A stretch of 64,000 bases of DNA from Amia ocellicauda (Eukaryota; Chordata; Actinopteri; Amiiformes; Amiidae), in NCBI RefSeq assembly GCF_036373705.1, contig NC_089866.1:4163001-4227000 (forward strand), given 5' to 3'. Both the position numbers and the translations under genes were made by a program. The notes beneath the pieces were generated by a model. That model made no database searches. It saw nothing but the letters and a program-made list of their open reading frames with translations, and was not told where the DNA came from. This document shows, in pieces, positions 1 to 12,800 of the stretch. How positions within the stretch are numbered: the first letter of the stretch is position 1; every line of letters begins with the position of its first letter.

Positions 1-1500
1 TTTTGTGACTGATTGCCTTACTAATACAATGGTTCCGTCACTTGTGCGGGAGTTAATTGTGTGCATGTGACAACACGCACAATCTGACTATCATCTCTAA
101 TATGCAAATAGGAGCCCGAAATGAAAACACAAATTGTGGTAGAAGGTAGAAGTGTCATAAGGGATCAAGAAATGTCATTTGAGAACATGGGCCAAAAATG
201 AGTCTGTGACACTACAGAAGTAGAGTGTAGTGTGGTGTACTGTTGTAAAAATACAGTAAGCTGTAGTGTTGCATGCTAAATAAGTGGTCATGTATAGTTT
301 ACCAAGGTACTAAAAATGTTAAATGTGGTAAAGTGTAGTAGAGTGTAGCATGGTGAAAACGTGGTAAAATCATTGTGAAAATGTGGCAACATCATGGTAC
401 AAACACTGTAAAAGAATGGTTACATCTATGTTAAAGTCATGGTAAAAATGTAGTACAAATGGTAAAATAATTATACGAAGGTGGCAAAATCATGGTAAAG
501 TACAGTAAGCTGATAACATTGTATAGCAGGTAAACTGTAGTGTGGCATAACGTATATTATACACACAGACCAGTGATGGTGTTGTTATACCGGGTCTAAC
601 TGCAATACTGTGCCCTAGGAACGCCCCCTGATAATCTAATACATGCACTACTACTGTACTACCAAATGGTGATGGCTTGGACACTTTGTAGTAAAGACCG
701 CATTGAGTTAGGATCCATCTGACAGTACGGTTGATTTGCTAACATATTTATCCAAGGCGACTTGCAGCAGTTAAAATAGTAGATTATATCCACATTATAT
801 ATGATTCAACCAGAACGTGTAAAGCTATTGATTGGTGTTTCTATTTTTAACTCTATAATAATGTAATGCCTGATGCAACCTGGAAACAAAAGCTATATTG
901 CATATTTGTCAGTCTTCACGGGGTAAGGCTTATGAGGGAAATTCTAATTAAAATAGACCAGAGAACGCTTTTCTCTTCGTTTTCAATTGCATTATTGTAT
1001 TTTTTTTTAGGTTAGTATTATTGAATGTATCTTGTCGTGTTTCGGGTATAATGGATCACATTTCAATGGTGTAGTTTACACAACTAAACAACAAAAGCTT
1101 TAGAAGAAAGCATTGAAAGAGGTGTTAACTACTTGATTTGTCACTGACTGCAGTTTTTCTCAACCCCCAACACCACAGCCCGCTACACACGCTCCCGGCG
1201 CACACGTATCCCTTATACACACATCCACCAACAGCACTGAGAATCACTGAAAGCAAAACACAGAGCAAATGTGTCGTGAAAGTAACCAAAGCGGGCATAC
1301 TGTGTGTTTTATTGATTTAGGATTACAATGTGTTAGTCTGTGGGAAGTACGAAGCGGTTCTGTTTGGGTTTTGTTTTGATTTTCGTGCAAAAAAAAAAAA
1401 AAAAAAATCACAAGGGGTTAACGTCTACTCCATTGCGTACTACACCGCTACACCAACCATAACATCGCCACCGGAGCGGCGACGATGACGGGGCGGGGAT
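1..1500. other. 5' flank of the H3.3 gene, no gene seen
   Basis: No coding region is visible. The stretch is AT-rich; about 190-510 is a degenerate repeat described separately. The words CCAAGGCGACTTGCAG near 755-770 resemble a short motif common in fish interspersed repeats. A poly-A run sits at about 1388-1407, and GC content rises from about 1470 towards the H3.3 promoter. Short open frames here have no recognisable product. Confidence 0.6.
190..510. repeat. degenerate short-period tandem repeat
   Basis: Variants of the words ATGGTAAAA, GTGGTAAAA and GTGTAGTGTGG recur every 15-20 bases across this stretch, for example 'catggtaaaa', 'gtggtaaaatc' and 'atggtaaaataa'. The copies are diverged, which suggests an old minisatellite. 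I estimated the extent by eye. Confidence 0.5.
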
Positions 1501-1537
1501 TTCCCTTTCATTCAACATTATGATATCCGTCTCTCCG

Positions 1538-1604
1538 CCAATGCGAAAGCAAAAGCAACGGCAGTGGGCGTCACAGGTGCAGTGACGTCACAAGCGCTAT
1601 AAAG
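1538..1604 (+). promoter_or_regulatory. H3.3 promoter: CCAAT, CRE and TATA box
   Basis: A CCAAT box lies at 1538-1542, a perfect palindromic CRE (TGACGTCA) at 1583-1590 and a TATAAAG box at 1598-1604. Transcription should therefore start near 1630. Non-coding exon 1 would run from there to 1693, where a strong donor (GTAAGT at 1694) begins intron 1. CRE plus TATA is unusual for a purely housekeeping gene but fits replication-independent histone genes that also respond to signals. The motifs are read directly; the start site is inferred from spacing. Confidence 0.7.
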
Positions 1605-2779
1605 AGTAGCCCGGCCTCCTCAGCTGCTACACAGTCTAGTGTTGCAGTCGGCAGCGGAGGAGCGCGGAGTTGTTTCTTTTGCGGAACGTTCGAGTAAGTG
1701 TTTTGTATCTATTTTTTCTCCAGCGTGTTTTAACACTTTGCCGGGTTTTAATATCACGAATTATATCCGAAACGATCGTAGAACAGGTCGGAAGTAGTTT
1801 AATTTGGGGGCGGGGGGGTTGTGTGTTTCTCTAGTGGAAGGACAGTTTTCCTGTCTCCGCACTAGAGCGAACTGCGCTGAAAATAGAAACTGCGCCGAAT
1901 AGAGGGAGCGCTTTTGTTTCGTGTTGGTTTTTAATACGTACCGAAAAAAAAACCCATTGAAAACGGATATTTCTACGATTTTGAAATCCACATGGACACC
2001 AGAATCGGTGGTGTGGCGGTGCTGGGGGTGGGCTGGCGCGGAGGGCGCTTGGACATCTCCTGCCAGCTTCCTTGGGACCCGACTAGAGCAGAGCCAGACA
2101 AAGCATTTGCGGGTGATTTTGTGCGGTTGAGGACGCCATGTTATAAACATCTAGCAGGAAGATCGAGCCGAAACGTGTCTCTTGTAGGTCGTGTAATGGT
2201 GGAAAGAGCAAATGTATGCGGGGAGGCTGTGTGTGTGTTTTGGGGGGGATTTTTCGGAGTCTCCCTCGCATTTAAAAGGTGTGTGGTCATCAGTGAAGGA
2301 AGTAATGCATCTTTTTGAGCCTTTTCCGCTGTTTAAAGGAGATTGTAGCTATATATATGACGATGTTTTATTTATTTATTTTTAACTCGGATCGGGTATT
2401 TTTCAAACAAATCTCCCGCCTTAACATCCGTTCTAATTGATCTGACTTAAAATAAAAATGAGGTTTACAAGCTAATTTTAAAGGGTATTTTGGATTTTGA
2501 TTAGAACTTGGCACGAACTGTTAATTTGCCAGTTTTATGTAATTAAACTAATCGTAGCTTATTTATATTGGCACTTTTAACTAATTGTATTTTCTCGTAT
2601 AGACTTTAGGAAAATGCTTTAATTCGATTTTAATGACATTTACTTAGGATTTGTTAATTTTTTGGGGTGAAACTGTAACTGCTCATAAGGTCACAAATCA
2701 CTCGGTTACACCCACACTGTGTCGAATTCCTCGAAATAAGACGTTTTGACGTATTTAAGGTTAAATAATAAAATGTCTT

Positions 2780-3240
2780 TTAGTTGTCGTTTCTGGAGGT
2801 TTGGTCGTGGTCAGGACAGCCGCTGCGCTCGCCGTGACTTCCTTTGCTGTGGGCATCCGCAGCCTGCCCAGCTCTCCTACAGAAACGAATATGGCTGCAA
2901 ACGCTGTAGATTTTGTTGTTTTGGATCATTTGCGAAGCCGCCATTTTGTGCTCATGTCTAGTATGTGTGTATTTTCGCCCCCTTGCAAAGCTTGTCCTGC
3001 TGCTCCAGCTCGCGTCATCGCGTCCCTCCGGAGTCCTGCGCAGGCGCGGCCGTGCGCTCTCGCCTGTCAGTCATGTCGTGGGCGTGGCTTGGGCATCGTC
3101 ATCGCGTCCCTCTGGAGTCCAGCGTTGTCGAGATTGGTCCCCTCGCCTGTCAGTCAGTGCGTGGGCGGGGCTGGGTGACCCAATCGGGTGCGCTCTGTGA
3201 CGCTGGTGTTGCGGGGCTGGCGCTGTTCAGACAATAGATA
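2780..3240 (+). promoter_or_regulatory. GC-rich regulatory segment in H3.3 intron 1
   Basis: This part of intron 1 is CpG-rich while its surroundings are AT-rich. It carries a YY1-type site (GCCGCCATTTTG, 2937-2948), CCAAT boxes on both strands (ATTGG near 3132, CCAAT near 3180) and a GC box (GGGCGGGG near 3164). It also contains an approximately 84-bp direct duplication. It could be an intronic enhancer or a second start region; this is inferred from motifs only. Confidence 0.5.
3013..3180 (+). repeat. 84-bp tandem duplication in H3.3 intron 1
   Basis: The words CGTCATCGCGTCCCTC at 3013 and 3097 start two diverged copies. Both go on through GGAGTCC, CTCGCCTGTCAGTCA and GTGGGCG at equal spacing. 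The period is therefore 84 bases, and the copies differ by scattered substitutions and a few small length changes. Confidence 0.75.
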
Positions 3241-3335
3241 CAACGTTGCTGCTTTGCAGTCAGGTTTATGGTTTTACACACCGTTTAAAATCCCCACTTC
3301 TTCTCCCCTCTTCTCTAGTTTCTAGAAAGCCTTGA

Positions 3336-4500
<1,165 letters not shown>

Positions 4501-4918
4501 GCAGCAGCTTTCGAACTTTTATCATCTTTTTGGGGAAAAATCCATTTTTGAAATCTTTTATTGAACTGCAAATGCCTTCATGTGGAGGTTCAAGTTTATT
4601 TTGTATTTTTGTTAGTATTGATAGAAAACTAAAAGGAAAAAAAAAAAATCATAAAAAAAAAAAAAAAGGCTAGTGGTTTACAGTGCAAAAGTAGCAAGCG
4701 TTTTGTAAAACATTCCTTCAAACTCCCACTCAGGTTTTTAAAATAAATAAACAAAACAAAAAAAAAAATCAATTTGTATCAGAAATTGTTATACCTCTGG
4801 CTCATTGTGCTGTAGATTATGTAGTTTGCATGCTTCAAATGGGATAAATTATTAGTAGACTTGTAATCTTTTTCTTTACTTTACTTTTCTTTTTTTGCAT
4901 TGTGATTATTGGGTTGTA

Positions 4919-4924
4919 AATAAA
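4919..4924 (+). terminator. H3.3 polyadenylation signal
   Basis: An AATAAA lies 420 bases after the H3.3 stop codon, at the end of an A/T-rich 3' UTR, and is followed by a T/C-containing stretch. Another AATAAA at about 4742 could be used alternatively. Confidence 0.6.
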
Positions 4925-4999
4925 CTTTCCACTACCTCAACTTACTGGTCTTATTTCCAAAGCGATGTTGTCTTGCCTATATTGAGCATTAAGTCCCAA

Positions 5000-7070
5000 T
5001 TCTGAATTATATCCCCTACATAATGAACGGCCTACAGTTTCAATAAAATCCCCAAATCACAACTTGTCAATACATCAACCACTTGACACTTGCCAAAAGT
5101 CACACCCTCTGTTATAACCGACATTTCAAAATGAATGTTCAGGGTGTAACCACACTTCTTTCAACACCTCCCTCTCTTCTCACTAATTATTATATCACCT
5201 TTTACATATTGAAGTCCATCTTAACAAGTGTGGCCCATTCCTCAAGCAGGGTTTATTTTAAAAGTCTAATAACACGACCTTTATTAACGGCGCGTATTTT
5301 TCCGCCAGTGTTCTGTAATATTGTTTCTATTTTATGACGGGTTGGAGTAGTCCTTTATGACGTAAAGCAAGGATTAGTATTTTACATGTACTGAATCAAG
5401 CCATTCCTTGCTGGTTTCCTAAATGTGTAAAATAGTTTTATTTGATAAAGTATTTTACATTTCAAAGATAAAAACATTCAAACTAATTTTTCCAAAATGT
5501 GTAAGCAGTGTTTTGAGTTCAGTCAATGACTCCTGTGCTGAAGTACTCTCAGCTGCTGGGGGGGGTATTTCGGCGCGGAGAGCTTTGCGACAGTTATGAG
5601 CGACAAATGGTATTCAATTTTGAGTCGTTTAGTGTTAACGGGTGTTTCTCGACCCTCTTTCTATATATTTACTATACATTTTTTTACGCAATATAAAATT
5701 GATTCCGATATAAGTACGAAACGAAGCCTCCTCCATCCGGGAGTTTTGCCCCAGCAGTATTTCCGGGTTTCACTTTGCATTCGTCCAATCACAGCCCTGA
5801 ACGCCGGATCCCCTGCTGTGCGTTTGTAAGTTTCAGCGTCATTGCGATTGTTCACATTTAAGTTACTGCTATTTTTAATGGAATTTAAACTTCACTGTAT
5901 AAATGTAACTTTCCACAACTATGTTAATCAATGTCACCGTCTGTCTCTCCTACAACACTGCTGTCTTGCCGCGGTTTGTGTAGAACATGTGCAACGTTTG
6001 GAGCTGCTTTCTGTTCATGCGCTACCATCTCCCTGAAATCCCTCAAGCAAATGTCTATAAACTGTAACATCTTTATGTTATTCTTCTTGTTTCTAAGTAG
6101 ACACATTTGTCCCCTGAGGAAAACACACGTGAGACACCCCCCCTACCTGTATCTGACCCTTGTGAGCAAAATCAGAGATCCCCAAATGTGAACTGAAATG
6201 CCAGGATGCTTCTGGAAACGCACTGCTAGCATTTTGCATCTTTGAGCTTGCTTATCACCTTTATTAAATATAGTGCTCCCTCCAACCATCAGCATACTTT
6301 TATATTATCCCCACCCTTAGGAGTAATGGCTAAGACCAGGACAAGCTGTTATTTAGATGCTCTGGTTTATATGAACCCATTGCTCTAGGCACCTCTAAGT
6401 AGACCTCTGTTGTGTAATCCAGAAATGATAAAGGTAGAGGTGGATAAAGGCTAGATCTCTTATTCTCTGAAGGCTACATAATTAGCCAGAGAAGATAGGT
6501 TGCACGTGAAACAATTAATGTACTTACAACATAAACACTTTTACATTTATTAACAGGCTGAGAAAACACACGGTGACAATACTCCGGTCACAAAAAGGCA
6601 TGCTGTCCGATACATTACCGAGTGCGAATGCTGGAAATGTTACAATGTCATGATCATGTTGAATTATTTATTGTCACAAAGAGTAGAATAGCACCTGTAA
6701 CCATTTTCAGAGAATTACAATCTCCATTTATTTAAATTACTAGATCTAGACTCTATGGGCAACTGAGTTAGGATTTCATATTAACACCACTAATGTTTTT
6801 TTTTACTGCTCTTTTTAACATATTTCATTCAGTTTAATTAAGAAATCATATAGCTGTTTTTTGAAACAGTTGTGTGTGTCTGTCCTCCATTAAACTGGAG
6901 GACAGCTCATGAATTAGGAGCAGCTGGGCCTTTCAAGCACATCACAACATTGTTAAGAGTTGCGTCTGATACGGGATCAATTCACTTCAATAGTCAGAAG
7001 AATGTGCAATGATCCACACCGATGGAGGGCTGAAAGGAAAAAATAACAGAAATATAAAGTCAGTCCATTG
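5000..7070. other. intergenic stretch between H3.3 and uqcc4
   Basis: I see no convincing gene. There is one promoter-like island at 5540-5830 (ETS and CCAAT motifs followed by a perfect donor; see findings). There is also a 10-bp perfect inverted repeat at 6880-6889/6896-6905 with a six-base loop. The rest is AT-rich, unremarkable sequence that may include the 3' UTR of uqcc4 on the - strand. Confidence 0.5.
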
Positions 7071-7074
7071 AAAG

Positions 7075-7497
7075 TCAAGAATCTTCTTTGGGATGGACGT
7101 CGGGCTCATTCCTTTCAGATTCTGGCAACAGTGCAGGCAAGTGTTCGTACAGTTTTCTATCCAGCTGGGCATCGATGTCGCTTTCTTTCCTAAAAATGCA
7201 CCAAAGCAAGAAGGTTATGCATATGGCGCTGATGGGCAGGACCTTCCACCAGGGTCGCTGGTATTCACTCCCGAAGGAGCGGTCCACGGTCCACGTCTTG
7301 TGGCTGGCTTTGCTGGTGGAAAACGGGATGGGCTTGCCCTTGTCATCGTCGCCAGCCGCCTGCGATGGACCGCCTCTGCCCGCCTTCGAGCACAGCTTTT
7401 GAGGGGCGTCACACCTCCTGAGAAATAAACGCAGAACCGGTCAATGCCCCCTCCCGCATGTACCGCACACTGACCTACAACACTCCCCACGGCGCAT
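7075..7497 (-). CDS. uqcc4: UQCC4 (C16orf91/CCSMST1), mitochondrial complex III assembly factor
   Basis: The product is a small single-pass mitochondrial inner-membrane protein of the CCSMST1 family, known as ubiquinol-cytochrome c reductase assembly factor 4. Proposed exons are 7475-7497 (start ATG at 7497, donor AG|GTCAGT) and 7075-7417 (acceptor TTTCTCAG). They join to 121 residues; human is about 130. The family signature is clear: PIPFSTSKAS at 37-46, then QRPWWKVLP at 61-69 leading into a hydrophobic helix (67-83) and an R/K-E-S segment. The N-terminus is basic and Cys-rich with few acids, as expected of a presequence. The implied intron is only 57 bases, and no Met precedes the family signature within exon 2. 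The short first exon is thus a prediction, while the exon 2 identity is firm. Confidence 0.82.
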
Positions 7498-7569
7498 GCG
7501 TAGTGAGAAGGCACCGCTACGACGGACGCGTTCGTGGAGCGCAAATTCCCGCAGGTCTGCGCGGCTCCG

Positions 7570-7673
7570 CCAATGGGAGGGCTGGGATTGTGCAGATGCG
7601 CGCATACCTCCGGAAATCCGCGCCACTGCACGACCGCGACTGATGCACTTCGGCACGCCTTGAATCAAGGTCA
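7570..7673 (-). promoter_or_regulatory. uqcc4 promoter: CCAAT box and ERR-type element
   Basis: Upstream of the proposed start there is an inverted CCAAT box (ATTGG on the - strand; CCAAT at 7570-7574 on +). Further out lies TCAAGGTCA at 7665-7673, a perfect match to the TNAAGGTCA estrogen-related receptor site. The surroundings are CpG-rich and there is no TATA box, as is usual for housekeeping mitochondrial genes. Confidence 0.5.
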
Positions 7674-8127
7674 AGGTTGCACGCAATAAAATCGCACGTT
7701 TACACACAGCGTGACAGTACCGTAGCGTCCGATGTGCGCAATGTGTTCTTGCTTTACAATCACTGTACTGTCTAAGCTGCATTACTGTCAAGTTAACGAC
7801 GCCGCTCGTTGTGAGTGCAGCACTCCCTAACTAGGCTGATATTTGAACTACACACACCCTAGTGTACAGATTGAAACGCATGAACACTCACCTTAGACAC
7901 GCATTTCCCTGGAGCAAAACCCCACGGTACAGACAGTTTTGTCTTAAAACACAAAGCGTGTGTCGCTGCAGGTAACACAACATGTCTGGTGCAGCTGCCT
8001 CTGTGGTCCGCAGGGGGACACAGTGACGTGCGCTTTCGTTCCGGTCAAATATGAGGAATTAGGCAGCGACTGCAAAAAGTATGCTACGGGTGTAAGTGTG
8101 ATTATAGCTAATTATTATGATTATTAT

Positions 8128-8340
8128 TAGTTCTTGGCAGACGCCCTTACAACATAAGTGCAATACAAAGTGCAAGATTACAGTTAAGTATAAGGCATCA
8201 AACATTACAAATTTACATTATACACAGCAATTCAAAATATAATACATTTTACAACTTCCAATTTACAGAGGCAAGTACAGTAAGTGACTTCCTACATCCT
8301 GGACAGTAAAAGCTAAGTGCTGTCAAGATGTAGGGCCACA
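8128..8340. repeat. fish-type interspersed repeat fragment
   Basis: The segment opens with TTGGCAGACGCCCTTACAA, which resembles a motif frequent in fish interspersed repeats, and continues AT-rich to about 8340. The assignment rests on that motif alone; the element class is unknown. Confidence 0.4.
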
Positions 8341-8852
8341 GTCAAGGGCTACAGGAAATGGAGCAAGGAGGAAAACAATAATACAATATTAGTAACGCAA
8401 TACGCATTCTCTTCCCTTGTGTGTGTGTGGAGCAGATGGAGAGGAGGACCAGTGGGGTTTTTTTTGAGGGAGAGGCAGGACGTATGAGGAGCATCAGGGC
8501 ACCCAGTGGGTTCCCTGGGGGAGGCTGTGCGAGAGGCCGGTCTATTGCTGGCAAGGAAGGGGATTCTGGGGAAGAGGCGGGCCCCATAGTGGGAGCGCCA
8601 GGGGAGGCTGCAGCAGAAGCACTGGCCGTGTTAGAGACAGGAGGCAGGCTGTGGGACAATCGAGGCACATTGTGGGAGGAGCTGGAGAGCCAGGGCCTAC
8701 TGTCGGAGCGGCAGAGGAGCGTCGCATAGCACCCATGCCTCTCCTCAGGGGGCTGAAAGGAGAAGGGATTGCATGGTGCTCCAAGGGAGGGTCAGAGGGG
8801 TGGTAATAAGCAGGATACAGCTCCTCTTTAGAGATGTGTCTGGTCTCTAGAG

Positions 8853-9153
8853 CACGGGTCAGACTCCAGTCCTGGGGGGCTGCAGTGTCTGCTAGTTTCT
8901 GTTCCAACAGATCTCAATTACTTAATGTCATGATTTACTCAGGTAGGCTCATCTAAAACGTTCATATATTGTTTTAATAGCCGATATCTTACTTACAGAT
9001 TACTCAAAACACTGAACCTACAGAACATTTCAGAGTATGGAGAGAAGTGTTCCATTCATCCAGTTAATTAGACCAATTAAGGAGCCAAGAGCTGGGCTGG
9101 AACGAAACGCAGCTGAAACTGCTTCCCCCCAGGACTGGAGTCTGACACCCCTG
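8853..9153. mobile_element. hAT-like miniature inverted-repeat element
   Basis: This element of about 301 bp is flanked by inverted ends. The left end reads CACGGGTCAGACTCCAGTCC and the complement of the right end CAGGGGTGTCAGACTCCAGT; similarity runs on through CTGGGGGG. CAGGGG-type tips and imperfect 8-bp flanking duplications (CTCTAGAG at 8845-8852, CTTTAGAT at 9154-9161) fit the hAT superfamily. It encodes no protein. A partial relative with GTTCCAAC..CTCAATTACTTAATT lies near 20083-20130. Confidence 0.7.
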
Positions 9154-9502
9154 CTTTAGATGAACAGGACAGGTACAATATAGCTTTCGTCACATAAGGG
9201 AATATAAGTTTAACCTTTCAACAAAATGTATACATGACGTATAGTTGACGTAATGTAGCATGTCATTTTTAAAAATATTTAAATTGTCTTATTGTTGAAT
9301 TGTTAATGGTGTACAGCAGCTACAGGGGGATATTTACATTTAATTGAAAGGAGAGATACACGAGTAAGCTTACCGTTAAATTATAGTAATAATTATAAAC
9401 AGGCAATGTATTCATAAGAATGCTGTGTTGACACCCAATGTCATCGCGGAGACAGCGCCCTCACCTGGTGTTATAAGAAAACAACAGCTCAGCAGGTACT
9501 GG

Positions 9503-9563
9503 TATATAAATCTGCTCCTTATAGATCTGCAAATAGGGGGTGGGATTGACTTCTGTATTTAAG
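9503..9563 (+). promoter_or_regulatory. CYP3A core promoter with two TATA-like boxes
   Basis: TATATAAA at 9503-9510 and TATTTAAG at 9556-9563 lie 320-380 bases before the CYP3A start codon. Either could position transcription. Use of both would give two 5' UTR lengths of roughly 290-350 bases. No intron is evident between them and the ATG. Confidence 0.45.
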
Positions 9564-9880
9564 CCCCGAAGTGATTTGATCTAGTGAAATACGGATGTTG
9601 GTTTAGGGGTGAGCGCTGAGGAGTTACCAACACATGCATGTGTTCAGTGTTTGTTGAGGGACATGTCCATCACTGCGCCCCTCTTATCTCCACCCTTCAC
9701 CTACATTATAGCGCACTGTCATGAACATACCAGAAGGACACCCATAACGACGTCTGCTGCAATACCTCATATTCACCACAGTGCTCTCGGTTTACACCCA
9801 TTGCGCCTCTGGCCGGCGGTAACTATCATCACACCGGCAGTTGCGAGAGAGGAGCTACAGAAGAAAACACTCGAGCCAAG

Positions 9881-12800
9881 ATGTGCGGTTTCGCGGCGTG
9901 TCTGTCGGCGGAGACCTGGACTCTGCTGGCGGTTGTGTGTGCGCTTGTCCTGGCGTGAGTACCGGCTCTCCCTCGGACACACAGTCGCTCTCAGGCGGCC
10001 TCGTTACTCTGTTTCCAGGCGGACGACACACCCGTGCAGCTGCGTGTGCGCAGACAGGGCTGATACACAATAGCGCGCTGCCAACCTGCAGCAGAGACAC
10101 AGCAGATGATCCACACGAATACATATACATACATATTACGTGTGTCTGATTGCTTTCATCTGCATTTGTACTTTATAAGTCGTCTTGTGTGAAGCTGAGC
10201 TGCACAAACTGCGCAGCATGACGAGAAGAGACCTAATAACTTATTATAAATTACATACGCAGTTATTACACACACACACACACACATATATATACTGTAT
10301 TAAAAAAGTTTAATTTCGTTATATAAAACAATGGACTCTGGACTACGACTCAAGCTGTTTTCGTGCAGACTTTGGAATGTATGTTAACGAAGTGTTGGGT
10401 ATGGTTTATATTACTTATCTGTGAAGTTATCCAAATATATGTAATATAATATTTGAAATATGATACAGTGTGCAGTGTTTCTCATTTTCTGTTTAACTTG
10501 CTGCTGCTGGGAAGAAGAATTAGAAGCAGAAGTGAGTACATGTGATGTCCTGACCCACAGATTTATAGCATGTTCTTCTCATGTGTGTCAGACATGACCA
10601 CCACAGACGCAGCTAACCGGTTTTTCAAGCTTGGCAGCCATGAAGTCTCACCCTGATCTTAAATGTCCCGTGTTGTGTTGTAGGGGTGGAAAGCAGCCAC
10701 TTCCTCTTCATTACCAAACAAAAACTAACCCCAAAAAAATAAACATAACTCTTACAATATTATTTTTACGGACAGTTTAATGAAAATAATTTGAGGACGT
10801 ATAGTTTGTATAATATTCTATGGTTGGCAAAAGTTTGCAAGTTGTGTTGTCTTTGTTGTTATAGGTATGGCATCTGGCCTCATGGCTTCTTTAACAAGTT
10901 TGGCATCCCTGGGCCCAGACCCCTGCCCTTTCTTGGATCATTTTTTGAATATAGGAAGGTGAGCTGCATGTTTTGTGTCCTATAAACAGAATGAAATGAA
11001 AGAATGAAGCCCGTGGAAAATATATTGCATTGTCAAAGATGTCTATTGATGCCTACATGCGTTTGTTTGTGGTGTGATAGTGTTGTGGAGGGGTTTAGAA
11101 AATACTCAGGATACACGGCTGTAGTAACAACGAGTAGTAACAAGTTTATCACAAAAACAAATACAGATTAACCTTGAGCTCTCCTCTCACATGAAGTGAA
11201 GAAAAAAAACTGAGGATGTGAGGTAGAGATGCCTTTTTATGTCTTCAGAAAGGCGATAGGCTGCAGTCTTGCCTATCAGGAGTGATTACATCTAATTAAA
11301 ATACAGTTGTACAAATAGATTTAAGACGTGCATACTAATTCACACAGATCCGAGTTCGTTACTGTTGTCTTTGTGTTTGATGTGTTGATTGGTGCTGGTC
11401 TGTGTTCTTCAAAGACATTGTTTTGAGTCCTCAAGCAAACACCCGTGCCCCAAACACATGACTGTTTTAGCTTATTGAATAACCTAAAGGCAATCGTTGT
11501 ATACAGTGCCAATCAACTAATTATTAAAGTAGCCCCCAGAAAGTTGAGAAGTCATTCAATCAAGGCTATTGTCGTGCACAAACTGGGTTAACTTGCATCC
11601 ATTATCCACTGATGAATAATTAGTTACAAAGTTGTGCCCCAGTTGTACTTCAGCCGTGATACTCATCTCAGAACAATGAAACTGAAACAGTTTTTGTTTA
11701 CTTGAATAAGTTCCTCTTTCGTCCCATAGGGTTTACATAAGTTTGACCTGGAGTGCTTCCAAAAATATGGAAAAATCTGGGGGTGAGTTTTCTATGTTTG
11801 TGGGATATTGCTCCTGCTGAATAAAATCATGTCCTTCTCTGATTTGGGACATTCTGATTTGTTTGCTTGTTTATTCAGGGCTGACAAACGATCAGGCCAG
11901 GTTCCTGCCTTCCAGCGCCCAGTGTGTGGAAGAGGGGAATACTTAGTTTGGAAGAATAAACACATTGGAAATAAAAATGAACACAATATGATATTGAGCA
12001 AGTTAAACAAGCAGTGCAACCCCAACATGTGGATTTAAAGTTGTATAGGATGTTGTAAATACATGTTATTTGTATGTTTTACCTCCTCTAGGATTTTTGA
12101 GGGCAGGAAACCATTATTGTTCACCATGGACACTTCAATGATCAAGAGCATTATGGTGAAGGAGTGCTATTCCCTTTTCACAAACCGCAGGGTATGTCTT
12201 ATCTGATCACTGTTGGGAACTTACATTACTGTTCTCTTTAATAGATTAGCATTGGTGGCTCTGTCTGTGTTGACTGCTGTGCAGTGTGTTTAGGTGGTGT
12301 GCTTGTTTGTTGATTTTACCGTGGAAGATTTAGAGAACTTTTCTTGATGAATAAAAGCGACCACTGTTCTAGGGGTTGACAGTAAACTGATGTATAGGGA
12401 TACATTATCTTTTCTATAGTACTCCCCTCTCAATCTGTGTTTTGGTATTACATGTTTTCACGAGTACATCCCTGCTGGTTTTCAGGATATGAAGCTGATG
12501 GGCCCTATGTATGATTCCCTGACCGTAGTCAAGGATGAGAAATGGAAACGGATCCGAAGCGTGATCTCTCCCTCCTTCACCAGTGGACGACTGAAAGATG
12601 TGAGTGCTGGAGTCAGTTGAGTTGAGACAGTGAAAATATTTGTTTATGTTAATGTTAAAAAAGAAATTGTATTTATTAATAAATGAACGTCATCACATCA
12701 GCCACGCTGGTGTTACTGTATACAAATCAAATAGGCATGTTTTGCAGATGTCCATGTTTAGGCAGAATGTGCTTCTTTTGCAGGTATTTCCAATTGTAAA

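Noticed and set aside
6880..6905. Hairpin CTGTCCTCCA-TTAAAC-TGGAGGACAG as a miR-339-like precursor
   Set aside because: The CTGTCCTCCA word recalls miR-339, which sits in human C7orf50, but the stem is only 10 bp and the locus is different; most likely chance or a repeat relic.
9609..10073. 154-codon + frame across CYP3A exon 1
   Set aside because: It runs through the exon 1 donor in the wrong frame; the P450 exon 1 with [10 protein letters not shown] fits the following exons in phase.
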